DNA from: Lepraria neglecta
Taxonomy: Eukaryota > Ascomycota > Lecanoromycetes > Lecanorales > Stereocaulaceae
Length of the DNA stretch: 64,000 bases
Assembly: GCA_033220425.1 (NCBI GenBank)
Contig: CM065650.1
Location: forward strand, 4,712,001-4,776,000
Direction of reading: 5' to 3'
In this document: piece after piece, positions 35,378 to 47,244 of the stretch
Layout of the letters: every line of letters starts with the position of its first letter
How positions within the stretch are numbered: the first letter of the stretch is position 1
The notes under the pieces: model-generated
What the model saw: the letters and a program-made list of their open reading frames with translations, nothing else
The model's database searches: none
What the model was told of the DNA's origin: nothing
Program-made: the position numbers and the translations under genes

Positions 35378-37136
35378 CTACCCAGCATTCTTCTCCTTCC
35401 CCGCATGCGCAAAGGTCACCTTGCACGGGTAATGATCCGCCGGATGCCCCCCGCCCCTTCGCATCATATAAGCCCTCTGACCATTCACATTCCAACCCTT
35501 CGGATTCTTCTTCAACGCATCAAATTCCTCATAGTCATCTTTGAAATCGAATTCTCGGATCGTCAGCGCCAACATGAGTTTGATTTCCGTCAGCGCCAGC
35601 TCTTGACCAATGCAATTGCGTGGGCCCCGCTCGAAGGGGCGCCATGCGTTCTTTGGCGGGTACAGCTCATCTCCTTCGGGCACAAGGAAGCGCTCCGGCA
35701 GAAATTCTGCGGGTCGTGCCCAGTAGCGCGGATTATGGTGCGTGCCGTAGTGGTCGCCCCATACCACACAGTGATTCGTTGGCAAGCTTTGCCCGCTTTC
35801 ACTAGATATGAAGAAGTGGGGCTGGCCGTCACGCAACGCGGCGACAGTTGGGTAGATGCGGAGGCTTTCTTTGATGACGGCGAGAGTGTATGGGAGTTGA
35901 TTGAGGAGTGGAGGCTTTGAGGAGAGAAGAGATGCGGCGGCACCGACGTTGGGGCCGAATACACTATCGTGCTCGGCACGGACTTTGGCGAGGATCTCGG
36001 GATGCTGGGTGAGGAGATGGTAGGTGAAGATGGCACCGGCAGAAGTAGTGTCGTGGCCGGCGAAGATGAAGAGCTTGATCTGAGCCATTGCGAAGTCTTT
36101 GAAATCGGCGTTGATGCCTGTAGCTGACGGGTTCTCCTCGAGATAGGATTTCAAGGCGAGATCAACCACGGATTTGTTTCTGTTATCTGCGTCTTCTTGA
36201 ATGGCGCTGTAACGGTGATCGAGCTCGCGGGTGAGATAGCGATTCATCCTGCGTGTGTTGTATGCGTGAACGAATGGACGGAAGATGTTAACATACTCCA
36301 ATGGATTGATATTCATGCCTGTGGTGCACCACTCGAGTTGTTTGCGTAGTGCCGTCGTCAAATCGTTGTGTCTAGTCTGGCTAGCAAATTTGTGGTCCCT
36401 AGAAGTAAACATTAGTAAGCCTGCTCTGCGCACTGGTCTTTCAAAACTACCCACATGACTACTCTGCCAATGATATCAATGGTAAGGCTCAAGCTAGCTT
36501 CCTCGAGGTAGAACATATCGCCATTCCTCGCGTGCTTTTCAAGGAGGCTCTTGAAGATCTCCACTTCTTCAACCATTCCTGGTATCAATGTCGAGATGTG
36601 GTTTGCACTGAAACCAGGATTGAAAATTCCCCTCCAGCATTTCCATGCGGCACCCTCCAATGTCACCAAATCCTCCTTGCCTGTTAGTGGCTGGAGAAAG
36701 TGGCGCAGACCCTTGTCCTTAGGGATCTGATTTGCTTGAGTCAATTGATACATCATGTTTGGGCTCAAAAGCACCAGAATGAGGGGCCCGAAAGGCCAAG
36801 TATCTAGGTAGAACGCGCCATCGAGATGGGGATACCGTTGCCGAATCTGATCGCCAATATAGACGCCATGGGCAAATGGAGGCAGGCTTCCAAGGATATT
36901 GGCGCTGAGAGCTATATGGCCAAATAGCCAATGGTGCGGAGGCATAGGCTTTGAAATATATCAGCTTAGCGATAGTTCAAGACAGAGTTGGCGGGCTTTT
37001 CACTTACAAAACCCTGTTTCTGAAGCTGTCGAACGAAGCTACGTGCTTTGTAGAGATTGGTGAGGAAGATGGAAAGCAGGACAATTGTCACCGCAAGAAT
37101 GAGCTGTAGAATGAGACTCATTTTGGGACCGGCCAT
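35378..37136 (-). CDS. Cytochrome P450 (CYP59/StcS-like), intact
   Basis: Three exons, about 540 residues. The N-terminal anchor MAGPKMSLILQLILAVTIVL starts at 37136. Intron 1 (GTAAGT to TTCAAAG) joins QKQGF to PMPPHHWLFGHI. Intron 2 (about 36408-36457) joins GRVVMW to DHKFASQT. Motifs: WKCWRGIFNPGFS (C-helix), AGHDTTSAGAIF (I-helix oxygen groove), ESLRIYPT (ExxR), PERF, and the heme loop FERGPRNCIGQELALTEIK. All are intact. The pattern resembles CYP59-type enzymes such as StcS/VerA of the sterigmatocystin pathway and relatives, so an epoxidase or oxidase role on a polycyclic substrate is possible. It is the only P450 in the window with a complete reading frame. It acts at the ER membrane. 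Confidence 0.9.
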
Positions 37137-38161
37137 GACGATAACAACAGCCAGGAGCGGCTCTGTGGCTTGTCAATGAAAGATGACAGGCAATAGCATG
37201 AGTTGGTTCTGTAAGGGGAGAGGAGAGGAGAGGAGGAGAGGAGGAGAGTGAAGGTTGTGGGTGGAGTGTGGAAGCAGTTGTTCCTTACGGTTTCAGTCAT
37301 CTCCAGCTAATTACTTAGATTAAACAGGACCAATGGTAATGCCCGCATAGAGTCAAGGGTCCAAACTTTATGAGGCAGCAGCTGCTTCTTGATATTACAG
37401 GCGTACCTCGTATCCCGCTTGCGTACATGTCATACTAGCATTGGCGCCCGCCTACTTACATAGGCTTCCGCCTACCTAGATAGCTTTCCTCCTCAGCTTT
37501 ATCCAGTCATGCCTCCTATCCTACCGCCAATGGTTCTGAAATCTACGGTATAGAAGTAACTGTGACGCTTTGAAAGCCGAGCGGGAAACGAAGAAACCGT
37601 GAGTAACGTTATGTACGTGTTAAAGAATACGCGCTAACGAGTACCTGGATTACAGTGTAACCTTTGTCTTCTACGAGCACAATTGCATTTTGTTCTGCGC
37701 TGCTGGTAGCAGCTCTGAGATACTCTACTCACACTGCGGGGGTCTAGCGGGACCTCTTAGAGGCCGCGCGCAACAAATTTAGGTCGCCAACACGCTAAAA
37801 CCTAGGATTCTGGTATGCACATTTCGCATTTTAGCCCATATCCCTTACGCATGAGGTCAGATCAAGATGATTTTGGCATCATTAAATTCCTTGTCAAGAC
37901 ACGCAGAATTTTTTACTCTTACGTTTTCTATCAAAAGTGGAATAATTGAAATGCCCTGATTGCGAAGAGATTTCATAGATTTGGTAGTTGAGTCACGCGA
38001 GATAATCTCTTGGCAGTAGAGTTTCTACCAATCAGATTATCAAGTTCCAATAACTTGTAGACACAAGTTATATATATCCTCTATCTTCGGCATCCATCTA
38101 TTCTCTTTACATCTTACGATATCCCTGCTTTTTATCACAAGTCCTTGGAGACCCTTACATA
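37137..38161. other. Divergent upstream region of P450 3 and cupin
   Basis: A GA-rich tract (about 37216-37251, repeated GAGAGGAG) lies close to the P450 start. A short match to the foldback-element end (CGCCAATGGTTCTGAAATCT) is at about 37525. No gene is recognised. Confidence 0.45.
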
Positions 38162-39067
38162 ATGACCACAATCGCCCCAACCCCGCCCGCACGGGATTCC
38201 TCCTATCCCACAATCGCGTACGTCCCGTCGCCCTCCCCTCCTATCTGCCCCTCTTCGCCTCAGTGTCCCGCACTTCTCCTCACCTTTACCACCCCCACCC
38301 GCGCATCCCGTTCACCCTAATAACCGTCCTCCAGCTTCGACGGCGCAATAACAACGCGCCTAATCCCCCACCCGCACCGCGCCTTCGCCTTCGAAGTGAC
38401 CTTCCAGCTCCAGCACCCGCAACTCATCTCCCTCTCCACCCACAAAACCCCCATGCATTTTCACCCCTACCAGGAGGAGTACATACAGGTGCTAGAGGGC
38501 CGACTGTGCCTCGAGGTCGAGGGCCGGGAGCGCGTGCTAGAGCTCGAGGATGGGGAGGTCAGGGCCGAGCCGTGGGCGAATCATCGGTTGTATCCGCCGG
38601 CGAGGGGGAAGGGAGACGGGGAAGCTGTGACGAGGTTCTTGCTGAGTGGAGGGGAGACGAAGGAGGTGTACAGGCTCGATACGCTGTTCTTTCAGAACTG
38701 GTATGGGTATCAGGATGAGGTTGTGATGAGAGGTGCGAAGGTGGATCTGATTCAGGTCTTGTGTGTGAGTGGTATTACTACAACCACCCTTTCTCTAGAC
38801 CCTTCCCTCTTCTCCCCGATGCGGCAGGGCATGCAGACTCAGACGTCTCACAGATGTTCGACGCTGGGGCGTCATACCTGTCGGTCCCTTGGTGGGTACC
38901 GTTTGGCCGTAGCTTGTCAAGGGCAGTTGGAATTGTTGTCGGGAGATGGTTGGGGGGCATGCTGGGGTATCAACAGGTAGTGGACTACCGACTGGGGGTT
39001 GGCGTGCGAGAAAATGGAAACGTCGTATTTCCAGACGAGGTTTGCGGATCGTGCGAAGACGGAATGA
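38162..39067 (+). pseudogene. Cupin-domain protein, frameshifted near the 3' end
   Basis: The start MTTIAPTPPARDSSYPTIA is at 38162. Intron 1 (GTACGT to CTCCAG) joins to FDGAITTRLIPHP. The cupin barrel follows with the metal-binding pattern HFHPYQEEYIQVLEG and a second motif WANHRLYPP. Intron 2 (about 38768-38852, GTGAGT to TCACAG) joins DLIQVLC to MFDAGASYLSVPWWVPFG. Then WLGGMLGYQQ is followed by an extra T near 38978. Without it the frame reads EWTTDWGLACEK to a stop at 39067; with it a different tail runs to 39120. Because only the last 30 residues change, partial function may remain. Fungal cupins of this type are often cluster neighbours with unproven roles. Confidence 0.75.
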
Positions 39068-39250
39068 ATACTCAGAGGTCAGACAGTCTCAAAGCACAGA
39101 TTGAATCATATCAGACGTAATCACGCAAGGTATTACTATTGTTTAAGATCGAATTGTTACGTCAAGCACGCATTCATTGACCTCAGGAATTGATATTCCG
39201 TCCATCCATAAAACCGAGCCTTCGGTCTTCCTCGACCCCTTTCCCAATTA

Positions 39251-40314
39251 CTACAACGCAACTGTGAGCGCTGTGTTCTCTCGAGTAATCCTAGCCCACT
39301 CCATGCTCTTCACCCACAGCGTCTGCTGGGTTTTCTCGTCCATACTGTCCGGCGCACTGACGTCCTTTTCAAGCAGAGTGAAGTAGCCACGTTCACCAGG
39401 ATAGGCTTTATTCGTCGCGAGGTCAGCAACATCGATACCAGCTTGGGCCGCAATGCGCATCGTGGGATCCATGAAGCGGAGAAGAAACCGTAACGGCTGA
39501 ATGATGAATTTGGACATGTAGAACAGCATCGGAGGGGTATTGATTCGCAGGGCGCGCGAGTCGCTCAAGTTGCCTGGGTTGATCGCAACGGCTGTGATGT
39601 TGCTCAGCTTCGGATCCTTTCACTTGTTCAGCTATGGTCCCAGTAGACCTCCATCAGCGACCGGCGGTAGATATATACCTTCTCCAAGTAACGGTTCAGC
39701 GCATACATCCACATAACCACGGCCAACTTCGATACCGCATATCTCTGGAACCCACGTCCGAAGTTGTCGGAAGGTTTGTCTGCAGCTGGCTTCACCAGCA
39801 TTGTCAAGTCATCTGGGATAGCAGGCGGGTACTTCTCGAGCGAATTCTTTCCCGGCCAGTGTGCGTCAGTGGAGAATAGCACCACGCGGCCGCCGTTCGA
39901 TCCAAAGCTGCCGAGGAGTCGGAGGACCAGAGCTGCGTGAGCGAGATGGGTCACCTGGAAGGTCTTTTCGTAGCCGTCTACGGTGGTCTCTGCGTCGCCA
40001 ACTAGATTCCAGTAGTAGGCATTGCACACGATGCTGGTGAGAGGCGGGAGACTACCATCTGCGACCTCAGCGGCGATGGTACTTGCAAAGTCGTGCACGG
40101 CTGAGAGATTGGCAAGGTCGAGCTTGCGGATCGAGGTGTCAGCTTTAGAATACTTCGTGAGTGTCTCACGCAGCTTCTTCGTGTTGACGTCGTCGTCTAG
40201 GATGTTGCGGACTGTCAACACGGTGGTATAATCAGGGTACTTGGTTAGAAGATGCTGGACAGCAGGGATGGCAAGAGAGCCGTTGGCTCCAGTGATGATG
40301 ATAGTGCCCGCCAT
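39251..40314 (-). CDS. Short-chain dehydrogenase/reductase (SDR C), intact
   Basis: Two exons. The start MAGTIIITGANGSLAIPAVQ at 40314 has the TGANGS nucleotide motif. TVRNILDDDVN and LDLANLSAVHDFA contain the dinucleotide strand and the conserved Asp-Leu. SIVCNAYYWN replaces the usual NAG. The catalytic YxxxK is in QRYAVSKLAVVMWM. An intron at about 39623-39685 (GTATAT to GAAAG) contains stops and joins RYLEK to DPKLSNITAVAINPGN. The C-terminus LTVAL ends at 39251. Length about 335 residues, no membrane helix. It is similar in layout to SDR B 5 kb away, and the two may be paralogues. Substrate unknown. Confidence 0.85.
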
Positions 40315-40686
40315 GATCTGGCTTGACGTACGAGACGTGATCTAATGTGGATGGATTGAGAGGATGGGAGTGTAAGCTACTTGATAAGTAATTGCATTAT
40401 TTGGAATATGACTAAGGTAAGGCGCTAATTGCACTGCCCCGGGCTCTAGGAAATGACTTTACGTCGGCCCGAGGCCGTTTATTAACGGCACCAATAGCAT
40501 TATGGAAAGTGACGTATTAAAGGTGGCTGGTTTATAGAAAGGTATTACGTACTACAAAGTGGTTGGAAACAGCCTAAAAGTGTACCTTCAACGTATGAAA
40601 ATGCTTTATAATATCCGAGATGCTGCGGTAGGAAGTAGAAAGGAATCCGCGCCGTATGCGGAGTACATGTCGCCGCCCTCTCGAGG

Positions 40687-42511
40687 ATGATTGTCTTCAC
40701 CGCTGCAGAGGTTTCGAGTGCAGTGGCATGTCGTGAGCTCCATACAAGGCTTGGAAATGTTACCATCTTGCCTTGGCAGAGTCAATATCTACCGCTGAGT
40801 ACGGAGAATTGGTACGTCTCATCTTGCATAGGCCGTTCTTCAACCAGATACTGAATATTTCAGGTCGGGAACCGCGTGGGCGACGCCGTCTTGTCTTGTA
40901 CAGCCAGTGGATATACCAAAACTTCAGCAAGCTGTTCGGATCCTGACCAGCCATAACGTCTCTTTCGCAATTCGTTCAGGAGGCCATATGCCCTCGCCAC
41001 TCGCGGCAAATATTAACAATGGAGTCTTGATTGATATGTCCATGTTTAAAGGCGTAACTTACAATGCCGCAAACAGCGTAGCAACTGTTGGTGCAGGGCA
41101 GAGATGGGGAGATGTATACAATCAGCTTGATCCGCATAATGTCACTGTTGCAGGTGGAAGGGTACTGGATGTCGGTGTGGGAGGTCTTTTCCTTGGATGT
41201 GAGTCTGTTGATATCATCTCACTATTTAAGTGTTTGCTGATCTTACAGGCGGACTGTCATATCTCTCCGATCTTTATGGTCTGGTCTGCGACAATGTCGT
41301 CAATTTCGAGGTATTCTCCCAAGCCCAGACTAAAGCATACATCGCTAATACAGTACCAGATTGTTCTTGCCAATGGATCGCTCGTGAACGCCAATGCACA
41401 GTCAAACCCAGACCTTTGGTGGGCACTCAAGGGTGGGAGCAACAATTTTGGTAAGCAGGATATCGTTCAGAAACCTCAAAACACTCAAAAAATTCGTCTA
41501 GGCATCGTCACCGCGTTCACCCTCTCCACCTATCCCATACACGAAGTGTGGGGTGGGATCAAGAGTTACACGCTCGACCAGCTGCCTGCGCTCTTCCACG
41601 CCGCGATCGAGTATCAGTCGAAACCTAACAAGGACCCATACGCAAATTTCATGATGCAGGCATTTACAACCAACGCCAGCGTCGGCGCGGTCCTGAACAT
41701 GGTGTATCTCAAGCCCGAGGCATCGCCTCCGGCCTTCAGCCCTTTCTACTCAATCCCCACGACTGGTGACACCACCAAGATCTAGGCTCTCACCTAGATG
41801 ATGAATGGACAGATTGTCCCACCAATACCTCGGTATGTCGAAGACCTATACATGAAAGCGGAGCGTTGAACTGACATCTAACAGATGGGACTAGCTCGCC
41901 ACGAGCTTCAAGCCTAATGCCTTATCTTACGAACAGATCGAATCGATCATGACCACTGCGCCAGAGCTGAAGGAGATAGAGTCGCTGATTTCCGGATCCC
42001 TGGCCCTGGGTTTGCAACCAATTTCCGCCAGCGCTGTTCTTGCAATGTGGCAATAGGCTGGGAAGGATATCTAGCTAATGGGGCCCCCAGGGCCTCATAT
42101 ATGGCCAAAACAGACAAAGAACGGCTAGCAACAGGCTTCTGGAATCGCATAGAAAGCAATCAAGCAACGGATTGCAACACTGTTCTTGCTGGCAAAGCTC
42201 GCGGCAGCAATGCTTTGGGTCTGGAGAGTGTCAACCAGACCTGGTTCGTGCTTGATACAGGCCATTGGTTCGCTAGCGTTGACGAGGAGGCGCACAATGC
42301 CACGCGCGGAATCCATGCGAGAATCGAAAACGTCACAAACACCGAAGGGAACTATCTGCCGTACCAGTTCATAAATGATGCCAGTTATGATGAGGAGGTT
42401 ATTGGATATTACGGCGCAGCGAATGTACAGAAGCTGAAGGACGTTCAGAAGAAATACGATCCGGAGCTTGTTTTTCAGAAGCTGGTGTCTGGGGGCTTTA
42501 AACTTCCTTGA
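40687..42511 (+). pseudogene. BBE-type FAD-linked oxidase 1, broken by MITE and stops
   Basis: Berberine-bridge-enzyme-like flavoprotein. The FAD-binding part reads SYL..ENWSGTAWATPSC, FAIRSGGHMPSPLA (flavin His), VATVGAGQRWGDVY and GGLSYLSDLYGL across several introns. Later blocks are IVLANGSLVNANAQSNPDLW, WALKGGSNNFG, IVTAFTLSTYPI, and the C-terminal YFINDASYDEE-like segment ending YDPELVFQKL at 42511. Lesions: three in-frame TAG codons (41783-41785, 41795-41797, 41892-41894), the first two at Gln-like and the last at a Trp-like position, and a 138 bp MITE (42040-42177) between SASAVL and AGKARGSNAL. The 5' end is uncertain; 40687 is the first usable ATG. It was probably secreted or vacuolar; its intact relative lies at 47-49 kb. 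Confidence 0.85.
42040..42177 (+). mobile_element. 138 bp MITE, copy 3 (inside BBE gene 1)
   Basis: Same TTGCAAT/ATTGCAA termini and GGGGCCCCCAGGG core as the other two copies. Flanked by CGCTGTTC and CACTGTTC, an 8 bp duplication with one change. The longer shared string CTGTTCTTGC also brackets the insertion. Removing the insert plus one repeat restores the oxidase frame. Confidence 0.88.
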
Positions 42512-42993
42512 ACCAAGTCGTCTGATGCATGTATAAGTAACATTTGCCTGTGCAACTCTTTTTCAAACGTGACTCGTTACTTCCTTGAGTCTACCTGGTT
42601 TCTCAAGCAGAATAGCAGATTCGTACGCGGGTGCATTGAGATGTGAAGCGTTGATTCTACCACTATTATAACATGTTCTTATCTTATGTGTACTCCAATC
42701 GTGCCTCATTGCTAACAGAGTGCGATTCACTAATCAAGGTCATTTGCTCTCCAAGTCCTTCCCCTAAGTACGCCTATCTACTCCCCATCGTCAGTCAATA
42801 TCCCAGGCCCAAAAGGCCAAATTGCATTCCCTCATATGGCGAAAAATTTCCAAGACGTACAAACGCATCGCCCACACCGTCTCCCGCCAAAGCCTACCTC
42901 ATATCACGTCATCGCTCCACCCTTCCATTCATTATGCTCCGTATGCAGCGCAACATCAGAGTCATTGCTCCCTCTTATCACCTTTAACTCCGA

Positions 42994-44138
42994 TTATTTC
43001 AGCGGCCTTGAGCGCTGGGAAGTCCACCGGACAGCGCCGCCACCGACGCCGCTGCCTTGCTTGGTGTGCGACCCCGAGGTGGACGAGATTTGGCTCCAGA
43101 CCTTGGACATGCTCCGCGCGATAGAGGTCAGGCTCTGGCGGAGCGCAGGCAGCGACGTCCCGATGAGTGCGACGGTGGGCTCGACTTCCGAGGGGATCCA
43201 GAAGGTCCTGCCGTAGGTATCAAATTGCGGGGGAATGAGGGTACTCATTTCGTATTGGAGCCCTGTACGTACGCGTAAGTGTTTTTGCGGAGCGTAAGGG
43301 TCAATGATGGGTAAAGGGGGATTTTGATAGTACTTACATTTTGGGTTGATGTCGGTGTAGCGCGCCATTTCGATAACAAAGATTGCTAGCTTGTACGCGG
43401 CGACAATACTCGCGCTGCACATAACTCAGTATTCGGACAATCTGTGTAAAGGATGCAAAGGAACCCACGCTACTCCGAGTATAAAAATGAGGCTGACACT
43501 TGCGCGGCTCTTGAGAGGCATTTGAAGCTACCAGACCGGGTGGATCGGGAGAAACAGCAAGGTCATGTCGAAGGTCATACTGATGCTGTACAGTGCCACC
43601 TATATGTGATAGTAGTACCAGTCGTTAAAGTACAGCTGCCGTTCTAGCAGGTACCAGGCCATGTACAGCGGGCGGCAGATCCGATAATACCCTAGGAACT
43701 CGGTGAGTATGGCTGAGCTCATGGCTTTTCTCCCTTTAGAACCAAGCTTTTGGAAATCATCGCTCGCTCCCAAATCTTGAACATACCTTAAACCAGACTG
43801 AATACTCCTCAACAGTGATTTCTCAGAGCGGCTTGCCGACACCCGCGTGAACATTCACGTACGCAGCCATGGAGGTCCAGCCGATATACAACAGCTTGAT
43901 CAAAAAGGTCAATTATGGGACCTCTTTAATCGAGGTACCGACTACTTACTAGAGCCGGAACCATAGCCCAGTCATCGGCGCCAAATGCGCGAGAATACAA
44001 TCTCACCCCGAGTCGGTAGAGGACAGTGAGTCTCGCGATAACACCGAGCACGATGCACGCAACAGCAATTGAGTACACCTTGTGGGTATTATCGATCGCC
44101 GTCGGCGGCAGTAACAAATCTTGTTGTGATGAAGCCAT
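42994..44138 (-). pseudogene. Fungal rhodopsin-domain membrane protein 3, decayed
   Basis: Starts MASSQQDLLLPPTAIDNTHK at 44138 with helix VYSIAVACIVLGVIARL and the turn AFGADDWAMV. Middle exons show YIGWTSMAAYVNVHAG and, in another frame, SMTFDMTLLFLPIHPVW. A TAG (43528-43530) follows this and precedes LQMPLKSRASVSLIFILG. SIVAAYKLAIFVIEMARYTD and VEPTVALIGTSLPALRQ are the last conserved blocks before a polar tail to 42994. Frames do not join cleanly between 43600 and 43850. It is the third member of this family in 25 kb. Confidence 0.7.
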
Positions 44139-44684
44139 AGCCTTAGAACCCGACGACGAAGAAGTAAGAATGGCCCGTGGAAGTTTTGGTATAAGTAGGG
44201 CAGTCTTGGCGCAATCCGGAGAAATACTAAGTGGTCATGAAAGGGTTTGCTTCATTCTGCGAATCGTAAAGGGTGGCTTATTTCATCGGAAAACAACCCA
44301 TCACTCACACTTGACGCCCCCGGCATCCAGCTGATTTCGGAGGAAGACCGCGCCCCATGTCTCCGTGCTGACCACCATTGTTTCTTGCAGCTAAGACTGG
44401 GAGGATGGTGCATAATTGATGATTGGATAGGATTTGGGCGGTTTCACTCTGGACGCAGGGAAGGCGTGTTTGCTCTATGCGGTGCCGAGAACAATGAGAT
44501 GCAGCAGGAAGGTGGTGGTGAAGGATTGATCAACAGGGTAAGCAATATGCAGGTGAGGTGAAAGTGCATGTGGTATATCATGATATTTGCGTCAGCGCTA
44601 GGTTCTGTTAATCCCGGAAGCTAAAATGGGAGGTGCCTTACTTTTACCTTAGATACCTGACGTTGGTCCCTAGACCGTAAAGTA
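44139..44684. other. Spacer left of the Fot1/pogo element
   Basis: Upstream region of the rhodopsin 3 relic; no gene recognised. Confidence 0.45.
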
Positions 44685-46849
44685 AGAGATATCCCGGCTT
44701 AACGCCGACACCGGCCCAACGCCGAATTTTTCTCAAACTCGTTCTTCTTCTTAACTATGGCCTGCTCTACCTACAACGCTTGTATAGAGCTCGCTCTGGA
44801 CGATCTGCATCGTCAAGAGAAGCCCAATGTCATAGGTACCGCCAAGAAGTATGGTCTGGTCGAATCGACGCTCCGCAGGCGATATCAGGGTAAACATCTT
44901 TCCAAGGCAGTAGCAGCTTTAGAATACCGCTAAAACCTCACTTTCATCCAAGAAGAGACCCTGATCAGTCATATTAACCGACTTACTGATCGTGGACTGC
45001 CTCTAACTAGCAGAATGGTCTAGAACTTCGCGGAAGAGATGATAGGGAGGCCTGTAGACAAAAATTGGACTGGGGATTTTATTAAGCGCTATTAAGGAAG
45101 GCTTATAAGTATCTACCTTCGTAATATCGATAATTAACGAATAAAAGCGGAATACCCCCCTCTATTTAAGCAGTTTTACGACCTGGTAACTCACTTTTTT
45201 AATTTACTATTAATATTAAGGCATTACTAATAAAGAATTTCTTAGCTTATTACTAGTATCGAAAAATATAGTATTACTGCCGAAAATATCTATAACTGGG
45301 ACGAAAAAGGCTTCGTGATCGGTTAGGCTAGTGCTACTAAGTGTATTATATCTTATAAGGCTCTCGAAACGGGTCGAATTCTATATACAAGTCAGGATAG
45401 GAATAGAGAATTTATTAGCCTACTCGCTTATATTAGTACTACTAGAGTCGCTTTACCTCTAGTACTTATTTATAAAGGTGACTCGGGCACTCTACAGAAT
45501 ACCTAGGTAGAGGATTTAGTACCTGAGGCTACTACTTACTTCGCAGTCTCTTCGAACGGGTGGAGCTGTAATACTCTTAGTCTATATTGGTTAGAGGCTG
45601 TTTTTCAGCGCCATATAAGCCAGGTAGCTAGAAGAGTATATCGTTTACTGATCATCGACGGCTATTCCAGTCATATCAACTTACGATTCATCGATTTATA
45701 CGACAGTATACGAATCCTCTTATTAATTTTACCTTCTTATTCGACTTATCGTCTATAGCCTTTAGATATTTTACTTTTTATACCGCTAGCCAGGTATTAT
45801 ACTAATAGCCTCAACACGTTAATAACAAGTAGCCTAGGTATGGTTTCGATGTCTAAAAGGGCCTTCTAGAGCGTCTTTTGGCCTGTATAGCAAGAAGCTT
45901 TCTTAGAAAAAAATATTACTTCTAGCTTTAGAAAAACAGGTATCTGGCCTTATAATCCCGACTTGATCTTATTGAAAATCACGAAACCTATACCTGACAA
46001 AGTCATCAACAGCTCTAAAGGCCCCTAGACACTAATGATATACCGTACAGGTCGTCGTATATAACGACAGTATCGCGTTACTCTAAACTCTATACTACTA
46101 AGCAAAGTTTTTCAAGCGAATAAGCGGCTCGTATCCTAGTACTCTGTAGATAATTATATAGTAAAAGGCTTAGCTAAAGTATTAAAGAATGAAAAGAAGA
46201 AAAGGTAACGTAGTTAGCGTCTTAATTTACTCGGCGAAGATAACTCTAGGCCTTAATTCTTTAGTCCTGGGCGAGTCTAATGTATACAGGATTACTAAGA
46301 CTAAAAGGAGATTAATAAGGTATAATAACAGTAAGAGATCGCTGATAAGAAGGCCGCAGTAGCTATTAAGAAGGTATAGAAAGAGGCGGACAAGATATAG
46401 AGGGTATTTCTTACTCTATAACGATAATAAGCTACTGTAGAAGCAAAGGTAAAAAAGGCTTTAGATAGGCAAGCCCGGGCCAAGCCAAAAAAGGTGGTAA
46501 TTACACCAGGGAAAGGGCAGTCTAACCAGAAAGGGGTATCTAAATACCCTCACAAGGCTCCCGGAAACCTCAGGAAACAGCTAGACAGGTCTGATAATGC
46601 TGTCGCCCTAGTATATGCTAAGGAAGTTATTTCAGCTACATGTCGTAGAAGAAAAATCTGCCGCCCGCAGCGCTTTGATATTTGAGGTTCTTAGGGTTAG
46701 ATATTATATATATACCTTCTATCTACCATAGATTTAATTCGTAGCTTATCAATTGATGTGGTTGTTGCTTAATGTGCAAAAAGGTATTGTTGATAATATT
46801 GACAAAATTCGGCGTTGGGCCGGTGTCGGCGTTAAGCCGGGATATCTCT
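44685..46849 (+). mobile_element. Fot1/pogo-type DNA transposon
   Basis: 2165 bp element with perfect 46 bp terminal inverted repeats (44685-44730 and 46804-46849, beginning AGAGATATCCCGGC) and TA on both outer sides (44683-44684, 46850-46851), the Tc1/mariner-pogo target duplication. It carries one transposase gene on the plus strand. The middle (about 45060-46460) is AT-rich and full of stops, while about 380 bp at each end keep normal composition. It lies between the third rhodopsin relic and the intact BBE gene. Confidence 0.93.
44757..46685 (+). pseudogene. Fot1/pogo transposase, RIP-degraded
   Basis: The ATG at 44757 starts MACSTYNACIELALDDLHRQ and continues through a CENP-B/HTH-like DNA-binding part (IGTAKKYGLVESTLRRRYQG) until the first stop at about 44930. 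Translation in the same frame still shows LISHINRLTDRGLPLTSRMV, NWTGDFIKRY and RIKAEYPPLFKQFYDL. This is the typical spacing of pogo transposases before the DDE domain. Numerous TAG/TAA codons follow. The last conserved piece, CRRRKICRPQRFDI, ends at 46685. No functional protein is possible; the element could only move if a related transposase acts in trans on its intact ends. Confidence 0.88.
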
Positions 46850-47244
46850 TACCTAGTGTAGAAGGCGGCGTGCGGGTTCTCTTGGCCCTCTTAGGCTCCG
46901 TCCTTGACTGTTGCACTTTGATTAAATTCCTCGCGGCGTGATCGACCTGATCCCGCAGACCTAATTGGGTGCCTGAGTAATCTGCAAGTAGTGTATGGGT
47001 CTAGCGCTGAGTTACATCGAGCTTGAAAACCACCGAAGGGGTAGTTGCAGCTCCAGCTGCAAGTGCAAAAATGGGGGTTTCCCACTAGCGTAACGTCACG
47101 CATGATTCAATAGGTAGAGCTCTCATTGTGGGGCTTTGTCCGAGTGTTGTGGAGTTCACACCGCTCGGAATCCCAAGTCCCAACACTGCAGCCCGTGCGG
47201 CCTCCCCGAGGCGCGTCTCGCTTGTCCTTTCCTGCGTTGCCGCA
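46850..47244. other. Upstream region of BBE gene 2
   Basis: Non-coding by inspection. The frame that opens the BBE protein is free of stops from 47128, but its first ATG is at 47245. Confidence 0.5.

Noticed and set aside
35405-35920. 171-codon plus-strand frame
   Set aside because: Antisense to the last exon of P450 gene 3, whose heme motif is certain.
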